From: JAHFTW01 sp038046785
Lineage (GTDB): Archaea; Thermoplasmatota; E2; JACPAO01; JAHFTW01
NCBI GenBank assembly: GCA_038046785.1
Contig: JBBSVM010000006.1
Coordinates: 1-64,000, forward strand
DNA: 64,000 bases
Reading direction: 5' to 3'
Both the position numbers and the translations under genes were made by a program. Under the pieces are notes generated by a model that saw only the letters and a list, made by a program, of their open reading frames with translations, did no database searches and was not told the origin of the DNA. Below, piece by piece: positions 24,597 through 33,582 of this stretch. The stretch's first letter is position 1. Each line of letters begins with the position of its first letter.

Positions 24597-25670
24597 ATGG
24601 CTTCCGAAGCTCTCCTCCAGCCCCCCCAGCATCGCCCGGACGACGCCTCCTCCAGCTTCGCCACGGTCCTCGACCGCCTCCTTGACCACGCCCAACTCGG
24701 CGAGGCCGACGCCGAGCGGCTCATGGACCAAGTCCTCGCCGGCGCCCTCGGACCGGAACGGCTCGCCGCCCTCGTCACCGCGCTGCGCGCTCGCCCCGTC
24801 CAGTCCGACATCTTGGCGGGCATGGCGCGCAGCGTCCGCGCCCACAGCAAGCCGGTGCCACGCCCGCCCGGCCTCCTCCTCGACACCTGCGGCACCGGCA
24901 CCGCACGGCGCAAGGCGTTCAACGCCAGCACCGCCACCGCCTTCGTCGTGGCGGCGTGCGGCGTTCCGGTCGCCAAGCATGGCAACCGCAGCGTCACCCG
25001 CCCGAGCGGCAGCACAGACCTCATCGAAGCCGCCGGCGGCCGGCTCGACCTCGACCCCGACCGCGCCGGCGACTTGCTGGCCAAGCTTGGCGTCGTCGTC
25101 TTGCACGCCCCAACCTTCCACCCCGCCCTGCAGCACACCGTCGCCGTGCGCCGCGCTCTGGGCGTCCGCACCGTGTTCAATCTCCTCGGGCCGCTCTGCA
25201 ATCCGGCGCGCCCGAGCCATCAGATTGTCGGCGTCGCTGAGCCCGGACTGCTGCGCCCCATGGCGGAGGCCATCGCCCGCCTTGGCACGCAGGAGGCCAT
25301 CGTGCTGCACGGCGAGCCCGGCTTCGACGACGCCTCTCCCGCCGGCATGGTGCACACGCTTCATGTCCAAAACGGCCGCGTTGGACGGCCCATCCCGGTC
25401 AATCCGGCCCTGCTCGGCCTCGCCGCGGCGGACCCTTCCGACCTTGCCCCCGTGGCCAAAGCCGAGGCACCCGACCTCGCCCGCGAAGTGCTGGCGGGGC
25501 GCGGCGGGGCGCGCAGCGACATGGTCGCCCTCAACGCAGCGTTCGCGCTGCAGCTCGCCGGGCGTTCCCCGGACCTGGAGCGCGGCCTCAGCGACGCCCG
25601 CACTGCGATGACATCTGGGAAGGCAAGCGCCCTCTTCGAGCGCTACCTTGCCGCCACTCGCGGGGAGTGA
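24597..25670 (+). CDS. trpD: Anthranilate phosphoribosyltransferase
   Basis: Second step of tryptophan synthesis from chorismate (PRPP plus anthranilate). 357 residues. Evidence: the N-terminal helical domain, KHGNRSVTRPSGSTDLIEAAG, LHAPTFHPAL, VRTVFNLLGPLCNPARP and GFDDASPAGM. Two features are odd: the PRPP loop usually written GTGGDxxxTFNIST is here GTGTARRKAFNAST, with the Asp gone and two Arg added, and the usual metal pair DE in the last motif is DD. The enzyme is still clearly TrpD by overall pattern and context. trpC starts inside its last codons. Confidence 0.92.
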   Translation: MASEALLQPPQHRPDDASSSFATVLDRLLDHAQLGEADAERLMDQVLAGALGPERLAALVTALRARPVQSDILAGMARSVRAHSKPVPRPPGLLLDTCGTGTARRKAFNASTATAFVVAACGVPVAKHGNRSVTRPSGSTDLIEAAGGRLDLDPDRAGDLLAKLGVVVLHAPTFHPALQHTVAVRRALGVRTVFNLLGPLCNPARPSHQIVGVAEPGLLRPMAEAIARLGTQEAIVLHGEPGFDDASPAGMVHTLHVQNGRVGRPIPVNPALLGLAAADPSDLAPVAKAEAPDLAREVLAGRGGARSDMVALNAAFALQLAGRSPDLERGLSDARTAMTSGKASALFERYLAATRGE

Positions 25671-27036
25671 CCCACTGCCGGTTGCCGTCGCCGCGAAGCG
25701 CGGCGCATTGGAGGGTCTGGTCGTTGCCGCCCAACGGCGCGTCGCCGACGGGGTCTACGACAATGCGCCTGAAGGCCGGAAGCACGGCAGCTTTGTCGCC
25801 GCTGTGACCGCGAGGTCCCCCGGCATCATCGCCGAGTTGAAGCCGCGTTCCCCGAGCGAAGGGCCGTTGCTGCGCATGGATGCGATGGCCTATGCCGATG
25901 AGGTCGTGGCGGGCGGCGCGGACGCCTTGAGCATCCTGACCGACGCCGATTACTTTGGCGGCTCCCTTTCCAACCTTGCGCAGGCATCACGGCTTGCCCC
26001 CTGCCTCATGAAGGACTTCATCGTAGCCGAGCCACAACTCGACGCGGCCGAGCGGGCCGGCGCCGCGGCGGTCCTTCTCATCGAGCGGATTCTTGGCCCC
26101 GAACGGCGCGCCGAGCTTCTGCGCGCAGCCCAGGACCGGGGCCTGGAGGTTCTCTTGGAGGTGCACGGCGCGCGCGAAGCCACCTCCGTGCAGGGCTGCC
26201 GCGCCGACTTGGTGGGCGTCAACGCCCGCGACCTCAACACATTCCGGGTGGACCGCGCAGGAGCGGACGTTGCACTGCGCACGCTCGCGCGCGAAGGCCC
26301 CGTCGCCCTGCTCTCAGGAGTGCGCGATCGCCGCGACGTCCAGGAGGCAACCGCTGCAGGCGCCCAGGCGGTCCTCGTCGGCACCACACTCCTGCGTTCG
26401 CGCCTTCCGCGGTTGGCCGCGCGTTCGCTGCGCCGCCCGCTTGCCAAAGTGTGCGGACTGCGCACCGTCGCGGACGTCGAGGTCGCCCGCGGCGCGGACC
26501 TGGTCGGTTTTGTCCTCTCCGACCGTTCGCCTCGCGCCGCCGCATCGGAAGAGTTGCCCCGCCTGGTCGCAGCGGCGCGCGCGGCAGGGCTCGCGACCGT
26601 CCTGGTGAGCGACCTGGACGATACGCCGCGGATTCTCCAGGCGGCCCGCAGCGCAACGCCCGACATCGTGCAACTGCATCACGCGGCCGCATCGGCGCGC
26701 GGCGCTCTGCAAGAGGCTGGCTTCGCCGTCTTCCTCGCCGTCGAGCCGGACCAGGCGCTTCCGGAAGGCGTCGACGGTTTCGTCTTCGACTCCATCGCCG
26801 CAGGCGGTTCTGGCCGCACGCACGACTGGACCGCCACCCGCGCTCGACTCGAGGGTCTGCGCGGAACGTTGAGTCTCGTCGCTGGCGGACTCGATGCCAA
26901 AAACGCAGCCGACGCTCTGGCTGCAAGCGGGGCCAGCGGCGCCGACGCTTCGAGCCGCCTCGAAACAGCGCCCGGCCGCAAGGATGAGGCCGCGGTGCGC
27001 GCATTCATCGCGGCCGTCCAGGGGGCCTCGGCATGA
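25648..27036 (+). CDS. trpCF: Fused indole-3-glycerol phosphate synthase / phosphoribosylanthranilate isomerase
   Basis: A 462-residue fusion catalysing two successive steps of tryptophan synthesis. Residues 1-260 are TrpC: IIAELKPRSPSEG (catalytic Lys), SILTDADYFGGS, CLMKDFIV, VGVNARDLNTF, VALLSGVRDRRDV. Residues about 268-462 are TrpF: LAKVCGLRTVADVEVAR with catalytic Cys, GFVLSDRSPR, VQLHH, LVAGGLDAKNAADAL and GADASSRLETAPGRKD. The only plausible in-frame start near the front is a TTG at 25648, overlapping trpD by 23 bases. The C-F order matches the enterobacterial type of fusion. The stop overlaps trpB by four bases. Confidence 0.93.
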   Translation: MPPLAGSDPLPVAVAAKRGALEGLVVAAQRRVADGVYDNAPEGRKHGSFVAAVTARSPGIIAELKPRSPSEGPLLRMDAMAYADEVVAGGADALSILTDADYFGGSLSNLAQASRLAPCLMKDFIVAEPQLDAAERAGAAAVLLIERILGPERRAELLRAAQDRGLEVLLEVHGAREATSVQGCRADLVGVNARDLNTFRVDRAGADVALRTLAREGPVALLSGVRDRRDVQEATAAGAQAVLVGTTLLRSRLPRLAARSLRRPLAKVCGLRTVADVEVARGADLVGFVLSDRSPRAAASEELPRLVAAARAAGLATVLVSDLDDTPRILQAARSATPDIVQLHHAAASARGALQEAGFAVFLAVEPDQALPEGVDGFVFDSIAAGGSGRTHDWTATRARLEGLRGTLSLVAGGLDAKNAADALAASGASGADASSRLETAPGRKDEAAVRAFIAAVQGASA

Positions 27037-28211
27037 GCGAACCGGACGAGCGCGGCTACTTCGGCGCCTACGGCGGCCGCTGGGTCAGCGAGACGCTGGT
27101 TCCGGCCGTGCGCCGCGTCGAAGAGGCGTTTCGCGCTGCCCAGAAAGACCCGGCATTCGCCGCAGAGCTGGCCGACCTCAACACGCACTACGGTGGTCGT
27201 CCGACCCCGCTCACATTCGCGCGCCGTTTGACCGAAGCGGCGGGCGGGGCGCGCCTCTGGCTCAAGCGCGAGGACCTGGTGCATGGCGGAGCGCACAAGT
27301 TCAACAACGTCATGGGCCAGGCCATTCTTGCGCGCCGGATGGGTGCCAAACGCATCATCGCCGAGACAGGAGCAGGCCAGCACGGCGTTGCCACCGCGAT
27401 GGCCGGAGCGGTTCTCGGCATCCCGGTCGAGGTCCACATGGGCGCCAAAGACATGGCGCGGCAGGCCCCCAACGTCCAGCGCATGCGCCTGTTTGGCGCC
27501 ACCATCCACCCCGCGACGAAGGGCAGTGCGACGCTCAAGGACGCCGTCAACGAGGCGCTGCGCGACTGGGCCGCCCACCCGGACGACTACTACTTGCTCG
27601 GCTCCGTCGTCGGCCCGCATCCCTATCCCTGGATGGTGCGAACCTTCCAGTCGGTCATCGGCGCCGAAGCGCGCGCACAGTTCCAAACACGCGCAGGCCG
27701 GCCCCACCCCGACGCGGTCGTCGCCTGCGTCGGCGGCGGCTCGAACGCGATTGGGACCTTCACGGCGTTTCTCGACGACCCGGTCCAACTCATCGGCGTC
27801 GAGGCGGCGGGGCATGGTCTCGACACCGGCCACCACGCTGCGACCGCCGCGCGCGGAGCGCCAGGAATCTTGCACGGGGCACGCAGTCTCCTTCTCCAGG
27901 ATGACGAGGGCCAAGTCCTCGAGGCGCACAGCGTCAGCGCCGGACTCGACTATCCTGGCATCGGACCCGAGTTGGCGAGTCTGCGCGACGCTGGCCGATT
28001 GCGCTTTGCGAGCGCAACCGACATTGAAGCTCTGGCCGCCTGCCGCACGCTCGCCAAGGCGGAGGGCATCCTGGCCGCGCTCGAATCCAGTCACGCCGTC
28101 GCCGAGGCGCTTCGACTTGCGCCGCAGCTTGGCCGCAGCGCAGACGTCGTTGTCACCATTTCCGGCCGCGGCGACAAAGACCTCGCCACTCTTGCGGAGG
28201 CGAGCCTTTGA
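27033..28211 (+). CDS. trpB: Tryptophan synthase beta chain
   Basis: PLP enzyme condensing indole and serine. 392 residues, the usual TrpB1 length. The N-terminal GYFGAYGGRWVSETLVPAV, catalytic Lys89 in LVHGGAHKFNN, ETGAGQHGVATAMAGA, the phosphate loop CVGGGSNAIGTF, and SAGLDYPGIGPE are all in place. The overlap ATGA with both trpC/F upstream and trpA downstream predicts stoichiometric synthesis of the alpha2beta2 complex. Confidence 0.97.
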   Translation: MSEPDERGYFGAYGGRWVSETLVPAVRRVEEAFRAAQKDPAFAAELADLNTHYGGRPTPLTFARRLTEAAGGARLWLKREDLVHGGAHKFNNVMGQAILARRMGAKRIIAETGAGQHGVATAMAGAVLGIPVEVHMGAKDMARQAPNVQRMRLFGATIHPATKGSATLKDAVNEALRDWAAHPDDYYLLGSVVGPHPYPWMVRTFQSVIGAEARAQFQTRAGRPHPDAVVACVGGGSNAIGTFTAFLDDPVQLIGVEAAGHGLDTGHHAATAARGAPGILHGARSLLLQDDEGQVLEAHSVSAGLDYPGIGPELASLRDAGRLRFASATDIEALAACRTLAKAEGILAALESSHAVAEALRLAPQLGRSADVVVTISGRGDKDLATLAEASL

Positions 28212-28990
28212 GCGACTCCAATCGCATCCGCGACGCGGTGCTTGGGGCTCGAAGCGAAGGCAGGGCTTGCCTGGCGTCCTATTGGCCAGCCGGGTACCCG
28301 TCGCCGCGCGAGGATGACCGGTTTCTTGCCGAAGCGGCGCGTGCCGACATCCTGGAGGTGGGCATCCCGTTCAGCGACCCGGCCGCCGACGGCCCTGTGC
28401 TGCAGGCAGCCAGCGCACAGGCCATTGCCGCAGGAGCCACGGTCGAACAGGCGTTGCGCCGCATCCGGGACCTGCGCCGCACGCGCCCCGACCTTCCCAT
28501 CGCAGTCATGACCTACGCCAATCTCGTCCACCGCAACGGCTGGGAGTCGTTTGCCGCGCGCGCAGCAGAAGCAGGCGTGGACGGACTCATCCTTCCCGAC
28601 GTTCCCGTGGACGAATCGGGCCCGGTGCGTCACGCGCTGCGCGATGCAGGGCTGGCTTGGATTCCGGTCGTGAGCCCGCGCTCGGATGCGACACGCATTC
28701 GCGCCGCCGCACAGGACGCGACCGGTTTTCTCTACTTGGCCGCCAACATTGGACTCACCGGCCAAGCGGGGCTTGCCGATTCGGCCGTGGCGACGGTTCG
28801 GCGGGTGCGCAGCGTGATTCCCGCGGCTCCACTTCTGGTCGGTTTCGGCGTGCGGACGCGGCAAGATGTCCAGCGTCTGCGTGCGGCGGGCGCCGACGGC
28901 GCCATCGTCGGCTCGGCACTCGTGGAGGAGGCCCCCCGGGGAGCGGCCGCGGTCGGAGCGTTGGTCCAGCAGCTGCGAGGCGCGCCATGA
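28208..28990 (+). CDS. trpA: Tryptophan synthase alpha chain
   Basis: TIM-barrel lyase releasing indole from indole-3-glycerol phosphate. 260 residues. Catalytic Glu50 lies in ILEVGIPFSDPAADGP, which also holds the second catalytic Asp; GVDGLILPDVPVDES and VGFGVRTRQDVQRL with the following VGSALVE form the phosphate site. The stop overlaps the next start (ATGA), so the operon continues into an alpha/beta hydrolase. No trpE or trpG is present in the window. Confidence 0.96.
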   Translation: MSDSNRIRDAVLGARSEGRACLASYWPAGYPSPREDDRFLAEAARADILEVGIPFSDPAADGPVLQAASAQAIAAGATVEQALRRIRDLRRTRPDLPIAVMTYANLVHRNGWESFAARAAEAGVDGLILPDVPVDESGPVRHALRDAGLAWIPVVSPRSDATRIRAAAQDATGFLYLAANIGLTGQAGLADSAVATVRRVRSVIPAAPLLVGFGVRTRQDVQRLRAAGADGAIVGSALVEEAPRGAAAVGALVQQLRGAP

Positions 28991-29703
28991 CGGGCGCGCC
29001 CCTCCTCTTCCTGCACGGGGTGGGCTCTCTCGCTGCGGTCTGGACAGCGCAGGAGGCGGCGTTTTCCGGTGCCGTCGCGCTCGAGTATCCCGGCTACACG
29101 TCGGACGCAGGGGCTCCCGAAACCACCGCCGAGGGAATGGCGCGACGGCTCCTCCAAGACTTGGACCGGCGCGGGTTGAAGGAGGTCCACATCGTCGGGT
29201 TGAGCTTGGGCGTCGTCGTCGCTCTTTACCTCCACGCTGCCGCGCCGCATCGAGTGCGCAGCCTTGTCCTTGCCGACGGGTTCATCTGCCACCCGGATGG
29301 CGCTGCCATTCTGGAGAACGGGATGCGTGCGCTGAACGAACAGGGCATGGCGGGCCTCGCCGCCTCGCGGGCGCCTCGCGTCCTGGCCCCGAACGCTCCA
29401 CCCGAACAGGTCGAGTCGGTTGCGGCGGAGATGGCACGCATCCCAGAAACCGCCTACCGCGCCGCGAGCCGCATTGTCTGGCTCGCCGACGTTGCCGCGC
29501 TGCTGCCCGCCGTGAAAGTTCCCGTCACTGTCCTGGTCGGCACCGCAGATGTCGTTACCCCGCCGGCATTGAGCCGCGCCTTGGCGACCGCCATCCCGCA
29601 CGCCCGGCTCGAGGTCATCCCGGGTGCTGGCCACCTCAGCAATCTCGACCAGCCGGAGGCGTTCAACGCGGCCGTGCGGCGCCACCTGGAGGAGATCCCA
29701 TGA
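28987..29703 (+). CDS. Alpha/beta hydrolase coupled to the trp operon
   Basis: A 238-residue single-domain hydrolase. The oxyanion region is FLHGVGSLAAVW, the nucleophile elbow is IVGLSLGVVVAL (Ser), the acid is likely Asp in VLVGTADVVTPP, and the base is His in GAGHLSNLDQP, so the catalytic triad is complete. Substrate unknown. It overlaps trpA and the following PLP-enzyme gene by four bases each, so it is an integral part of the operon. A kynurenine formamidase-like or other esterase role is possible but not shown by sequence. Confidence 0.85.
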   Translation: MTGAPLLFLHGVGSLAAVWTAQEAAFSGAVALEYPGYTSDAGAPETTAEGMARRLLQDLDRRGLKEVHIVGLSLGVVVALYLHAAAPHRVRSLVLADGFICHPDGAAILENGMRALNEQGMAGLAASRAPRVLAPNAPPEQVESVAAEMARIPETAYRAASRIVWLADVAALLPAVKVPVTVLVGTADVVTPPALSRALATAIPHARLEVIPGAGHLSNLDQPEAFNAAVRRHLEEIP

Positions 29704-30821
29704 AGCGCACCCCCGCGACGTACCTCAATCACTGCAGCATGGGGCTGCCCACTGCACGCGTCCAGCAAGCCCTCGCGGAGTATCTGCGGGAGTGGACAAC
29801 CTTGGGTGCAGGCGGGTGGGACGAGGTCTGGCTCGACCGCCTCGCCGAATGGCGTAAGCTCACGGCCCGCCTCGTCGGGTGTCGCAGCGACGAGATCGCC
29901 TGGCTGCCCTCGGTGGGGGCCGGACTCGGCTCACTCGCCAGCGCCCTTGCAGCCCAAGCTGGGCCCGGAGGCCGCCTGGAGGGGCGCGACGACGTGGTCT
30001 TGGCGGACCTGGAGTTCCCCGCGGCCCTCGCCGCTTTCTCTCCGAATCGCAATCTGCGCGTCCGCACCGCCCGCAGCGTCGACGGCCTGGGCGTCGAACC
30101 GGAGCGATATGCCGCCAAGCTTGGCGAACGCAGCCGCGCCGTTATCGCCAGTCGCGTCTTCTACGGCACCGGTGCAGTGCAAGATGTCGCAGCCATCGCC
30201 GCCGCCGCGCGCCGGGCGGGGGCGTTCTCCATCCTCGACGACTACCACGGCACCGGCCAGATTCCCCTCGACGTCAAGGCGCTCGGGGTGGATGCCGCAG
30301 TCGGCGGCTCCCTGAAATGGCTGCGCGGCGGCATCGGTTCGGCTTGGATGTACGTCGACCGCCGCCGCATTCGTGGCCTCGAGCCGGCCCACTCGGGCTG
30401 GTGGGCCAACCAAGGCATGCTGGCGTTCACCGGCCGGTTCCGTTACTGGGACGATGCGCGCCGCTTCGAGTGCGGTGAGGTGAACCTCCCCAGCCTTGCG
30501 ACCGCGACGGAGGCGACCCGGGAGCTGCTGGAGTTGGGACCTGCGCGCGTGGGTCGGCGCATCCAATCGCTCCGGCGCGACTTGGTGGAACGTCTGGTCG
30601 ACGCGGGTCACGTCGTGCGGGAACACGCCAATCCGGCCCGCCGCAGCGGCATCATCATGGTGCCACGCGCCGACGCCGCTGCCGACGTGACGCGCCTGGC
30701 GCGGCGTGGCGTCACCGTGGACGCCCGCGGCCCTGCCCTTCGGGTCTCGCCCCACCACGACACCGAATCCGCCGACCTGGAACGCTTTGTGCAAGCGCTC
30801 GGAAAGCCCCGTCCCGCTTAA
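29700..30821 (+). CDS. Class V aminotransferase-fold PLP enzyme (kynureninase/desulfurase-like)
   Basis: A 373-residue fold-type I PLP enzyme. It begins YLNHCSMGLP, a class V style start; ILDDYHGTGQIPLDV carries the Asp that contacts the PLP ring; the Schiff-base Lys is residue 206 in GGSLKWLRGGIGSAWMYV. The WLRGG context is closer to kynureninases and related lyases than to cysteine desulfurases (no catalytic Cys loop seen). The C-terminal small domain is present. Encoded as the last gene of the trp operon, four bases overlapping the hydrolase. The substrate is unknown; a link to tryptophan or kynurenine metabolism is inference from position. Confidence 0.8.
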   Translation: MKRTPATYLNHCSMGLPTARVQQALAEYLREWTTLGAGGWDEVWLDRLAEWRKLTARLVGCRSDEIAWLPSVGAGLGSLASALAAQAGPGGRLEGRDDVVLADLEFPAALAAFSPNRNLRVRTARSVDGLGVEPERYAAKLGERSRAVIASRVFYGTGAVQDVAAIAAAARRAGAFSILDDYHGTGQIPLDVKALGVDAAVGGSLKWLRGGIGSAWMYVDRRRIRGLEPAHSGWWANQGMLAFTGRFRYWDDARRFECGEVNLPSLATATEATRELLELGPARVGRRIQSLRRDLVERLVDAGHVVREHANPARRSGIIMVPRADAAADVTRLARRGVTVDARGPALRVSPHHDTESADLERFVQALGKPRPA

Positions 30822-30824
30822 GAC
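30817..30824 (+). promoter_or_regulatory. TATA-like element before gltX
   Basis: CGCTTAAG, overlapping the stop of the upstream gene, is centred about 27 bases before the ATG at 30847. CTTAAG-type elements occupy the same position before other genes here, for example nop5. Confidence 0.4.
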
Positions 30825-30846
30825 GAGGGCGCAAGTCCAAGCGGCC

Positions 30847-32724
30847 ATGGAGCTGGAGACCCTGGCCCGCCGCCTCGTTCTTCAGAACGCGGTCCTGCAC
30901 GAGGGCAAGGCGAACGCGAGAGGACTCGTCGGCCGCGTCATGGCGAGCCATCCCGAATTCCGACCGCAGGCGGCCGCCGTCACGGCGGCGCTCCTTGCAG
31001 CCGAGGCGGTCGTCAACGCGATGTCGCCCGAGGCGCAGCGCGCCGCCCTTGAGGCCGAGGCGCCCGAGCTGCTCACCGTGCAGAAGAAAGAGCAGCGCGT
31101 CGGTCTCAAGCCGCTGCCCAACGTGAAGGGCAAAGTCGTGATGCGGTTTGCGCCCAACCCGAACGGGCCGCTCTCGCTTGGCCACAGTCGCGGTGTCAGC
31201 ATCCTTGCCGAGTACTGGCGCATGTACAGCGAGCCGGGCCAGCCCGGCGCTGAGATGATTTTGCGCTTCGACGACACCGATCCGCAGGTCAAACCGCCGC
31301 TCATGGATGCGGCGCGCGGCTGGAATGGCTACGACATGATTCGGTCGGATTTCGAGTGGCTCACCGGCAAGGCGCCGAGCCGCGTCGTCGTCGCCTCCGA
31401 CCGCATCCGCATCTACCAGGATGCCGCACGCGACCTCATCCGCGCCGGCGGGGCGTACGTCTGCGGTTGTTCCGCGGAGACCTTCAAAGCGCTCAAGGAC
31501 GCGAAGACTCCCTGCCCGCACCGCGGCCAGAGGGTCGATCACAACCTCGCCGGCTTCGACGCGATGTGCGACGGTACCACGGCAAAAGGCGCCGCCGTGC
31601 TGCGCGTCAAGACCGACATCGAGCACCCGCATCCGGGCCTGCGCGACTGGACCGCCTTCCGCGTCGTTGCCACCGACGCCATTCACCCGCGCGAGCGGCT
31701 GGGCGAGATTCCCCGCCATCATGCCTGGCCTCTCCTCGATTTCCAGAGCGCCATCGAGGACCACCTGCAGGGCGTCACGCATGTCATCCGCGGCAAGGAC
31801 CTGATGGACTCGACGCGCAAGCAGACCTTCCTCTACAAACACATGGGCTGGACCTATCCGGAGACGCTCTACTGGGGCCGAATCTCGGTGCATGAGTTTG
31901 GCAAGTTCAGCACCAGCATGATGCGGCGCGCCATCGAATCCGGCAAGTTCTCGGGCTGGGACGACCCGCGTCTCCCTTGCCTGGCTGCCCTGCGCCGCCG
32001 CGGCTACTCCCCCGCCGCCCTACGATCGTTTTGGGTCACCCTCGGATTGACCGAGAAAGACATCGCGGTGAGCCTCTCCAACCTCGATGCCGAGGACTCC
32101 AAAGCCAACGAGCCCAACGCGGAGCGTCTGTTCTTCGTCCCCGACCCCACGCTGCTGCACATCGAAGGCATCGCGGGCCGGGTCGCCAAGCCGCTCAAAC
32201 TGCCGGCCAAGCCCGAGGCAGGTTCGCGCACGCTCACGGCGGAGGCTCACGTTGCGGTGGCATCGGCCGATGTCGCGCCGCGCCTGCGGCTCAAGGACCT
32301 GGGCAACATCGAACTCGACCTGCAGTCAGGTCGATCAACACGGGTGGGACCTTCGGCTTTCCAAGCCTCCGGCCCCACGCCACTCCACAGTGCGGAAGTC
32401 ACGACGGGCGGCCACGGTCACTTCACGGGCGACGTCATGGACCGCTCGATGCCCATCGTGCAGTGGCTCCCCAAATCGCAAGCTCTCCCATTCACGGTTC
32501 TGAAGCCCCACTTCGAAAGCGATGCCGAGGCAGCGGCCGTGGGCGACGATGGCCCCGAAGACGCCCCCGACGTTCCGAAAGAGATTGAGGTGCCGCCCCT
32601 TCTGGAGATTTCAGGACTCGTCGAGCCCGCCGCTGTGGCGGCCATCGGCAAGGTGGTGCAACTGGAGCGCTTCGGCTTTGTCCGCATCGAATCGGCGAGC
32701 CGAGGCGTTTGGTTGCACGGCTAG
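30847..32724 (+). CDS. gltX: Glutamyl-tRNA synthetase, archaeal type
   Basis: Class I synthetase charging tRNA-Glu. 625 residues from the ATG at 30847, chosen for the TATA-like box 27 bases upstream. The N-terminal helical part is typical of archaeal and eukaryotic GluRS. The HIGH motif is FAPNPNGPLSLGHSRG; RFDDTDPQVKPP and PRLPCLAALRRRGY follow. The KMSKS counterpart reads KFSTS, so the second Lys is Thr, and the basic residues after it (MMRR) are Arg. The C-terminal part is a beta-barrel anticodon-binding region of the GlnRS type. An acidic insert (DGPEDAPDVPKE) lies near the end. In most archaea this enzyme is non-discriminating with Gat amidotransferase; that cannot be judged here. Confidence 0.93.
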   Translation: MELETLARRLVLQNAVLHEGKANARGLVGRVMASHPEFRPQAAAVTAALLAAEAVVNAMSPEAQRAALEAEAPELLTVQKKEQRVGLKPLPNVKGKVVMRFAPNPNGPLSLGHSRGVSILAEYWRMYSEPGQPGAEMILRFDDTDPQVKPPLMDAARGWNGYDMIRSDFEWLTGKAPSRVVVASDRIRIYQDAARDLIRAGGAYVCGCSAETFKALKDAKTPCPHRGQRVDHNLAGFDAMCDGTTAKGAAVLRVKTDIEHPHPGLRDWTAFRVVATDAIHPRERLGEIPRHHAWPLLDFQSAIEDHLQGVTHVIRGKDLMDSTRKQTFLYKHMGWTYPETLYWGRISVHEFGKFSTSMMRRAIESGKFSGWDDPRLPCLAALRRRGYSPAALRSFWVTLGLTEKDIAVSLSNLDAEDSKANEPNAERLFFVPDPTLLHIEGIAGRVAKPLKLPAKPEAGSRTLTAEAHVAVASADVAPRLRLKDLGNIELDLQSGRSTRVGPSAFQASGPTPLHSAEVTTGGHGHFTGDVMDRSMPIVQWLPKSQALPFTVLKPHFESDAEAAAVGDDGPEDAPDVPKEIEVPPLLEISGLVEPAAVAAIGKVVQLERFGFVRIESASRGVWLHG

Positions 32725-32757
32725 CAAGCCTCAAGCTGGCCGCACCCATCCTGCACT

Positions 32758-33573
32758 GTGCGCTTGGCCGTGCCCGCCGTCCTGGTTCTCCTTTCCGGAT
32801 GCTTGTTTGGCCACGACTGCGGGCCGAACTACCGGGACGCTGTGTGGCAAGAAGAAGGGCTGTTCGAAGCGATGGGCGGACTCGCCTCCGCTGTGCTCCC
32901 CCCGGTTGGGCTGCCGGTCGGTTTCGCTCTCCCCGAAGGCGTAGCGTTGTCCCAGGTCGCCTGGTCGCCGCCGCGAAACACTACCGAGGTCGGACGCGTT
33001 TTGGTGCGCGAAGCGGGTCCAGGGAACTACCGGCTGACCCCCGACGGGTGGGTGCAGGCGAACAGCAACGACCGCTTCGCGCCCGGCCGCTTGCGAAGCG
33101 AAGTCTTGGCTTTCCTTGCAAACGTCACGTCGTCCAGCGCAGCACAAAAGGAATCCTGGGCGGACGCCTTCGTCGCCAATCGCACCTTGATCGGAACGGT
33201 CCAGGCCATCCCCGCCGAAGATGGGGAGTGGCAGATGTGGGAGGATTTCGAGCATGGCGTCCGCGTCACCGGCATCGACCTTTCCCGCGTCGCCCCCTTG
33301 GCGGGTGCGTGGGAGAGCGCCCGGTCACAGTTTGGCGGGCGGCAGGTCGCCTTCGGTGATTGGTTTTTCATTTTCGAGGGTCCGGTGATCGAGCGCGTCG
33401 CGGATGGGGACCAGTTGCGCGTCGATTTCCAAGACAACACCATCGTCCGGCTCGCCGCATCGTCTCGGGACCCCGCCGATGTCGTCAACCGGACGCGCGT
33501 CCTGTTCAGCACCTGGCAACTGGGTGCGGCGAGCTTGGGCACGGGCGACGTCCAGAGTGGCCCCATCTGTTAG
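32758..33573 (+). CDS. Secreted lipoprotein of unknown function
   Basis: A 271-residue protein with a short signal sequence and lipobox (MRLAVPAVLVLLSGC), so the Cys at residue 15 is a likely lipid anchor. The mature part has no family I recognise. It contains several N-glycosylation-type sequons (NTT, NVT, NRT) and two Trp-rich segments (DGEWQMWEDF and GDWFFIFEGP). The start is a GTG. Probably on the outer face of the membrane. Confidence 0.65.
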   Translation: MRLAVPAVLVLLSGCLFGHDCGPNYRDAVWQEEGLFEAMGGLASAVLPPVGLPVGFALPEGVALSQVAWSPPRNTTEVGRVLVREAGPGNYRLTPDGWVQANSNDRFAPGRLRSEVLAFLANVTSSSAAQKESWADAFVANRTLIGTVQAIPAEDGEWQMWEDFEHGVRVTGIDLSRVAPLAGAWESARSQFGGRQVAFGDWFFIFEGPVIERVADGDQLRVDFQDNTIVRLAASSRDPADVVNRTRVLFSTWQLGAASLGTGDVQSGPIC

Positions 33574-33582
33574 GAGGCGCGG

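Noticed and set aside
29700..30821. Definite kynureninase assignment
   Set aside because: The Lys206 context and operon position are suggestive, but class V enzymes are hard to tell apart by eye and no dioxygenase gene is present.
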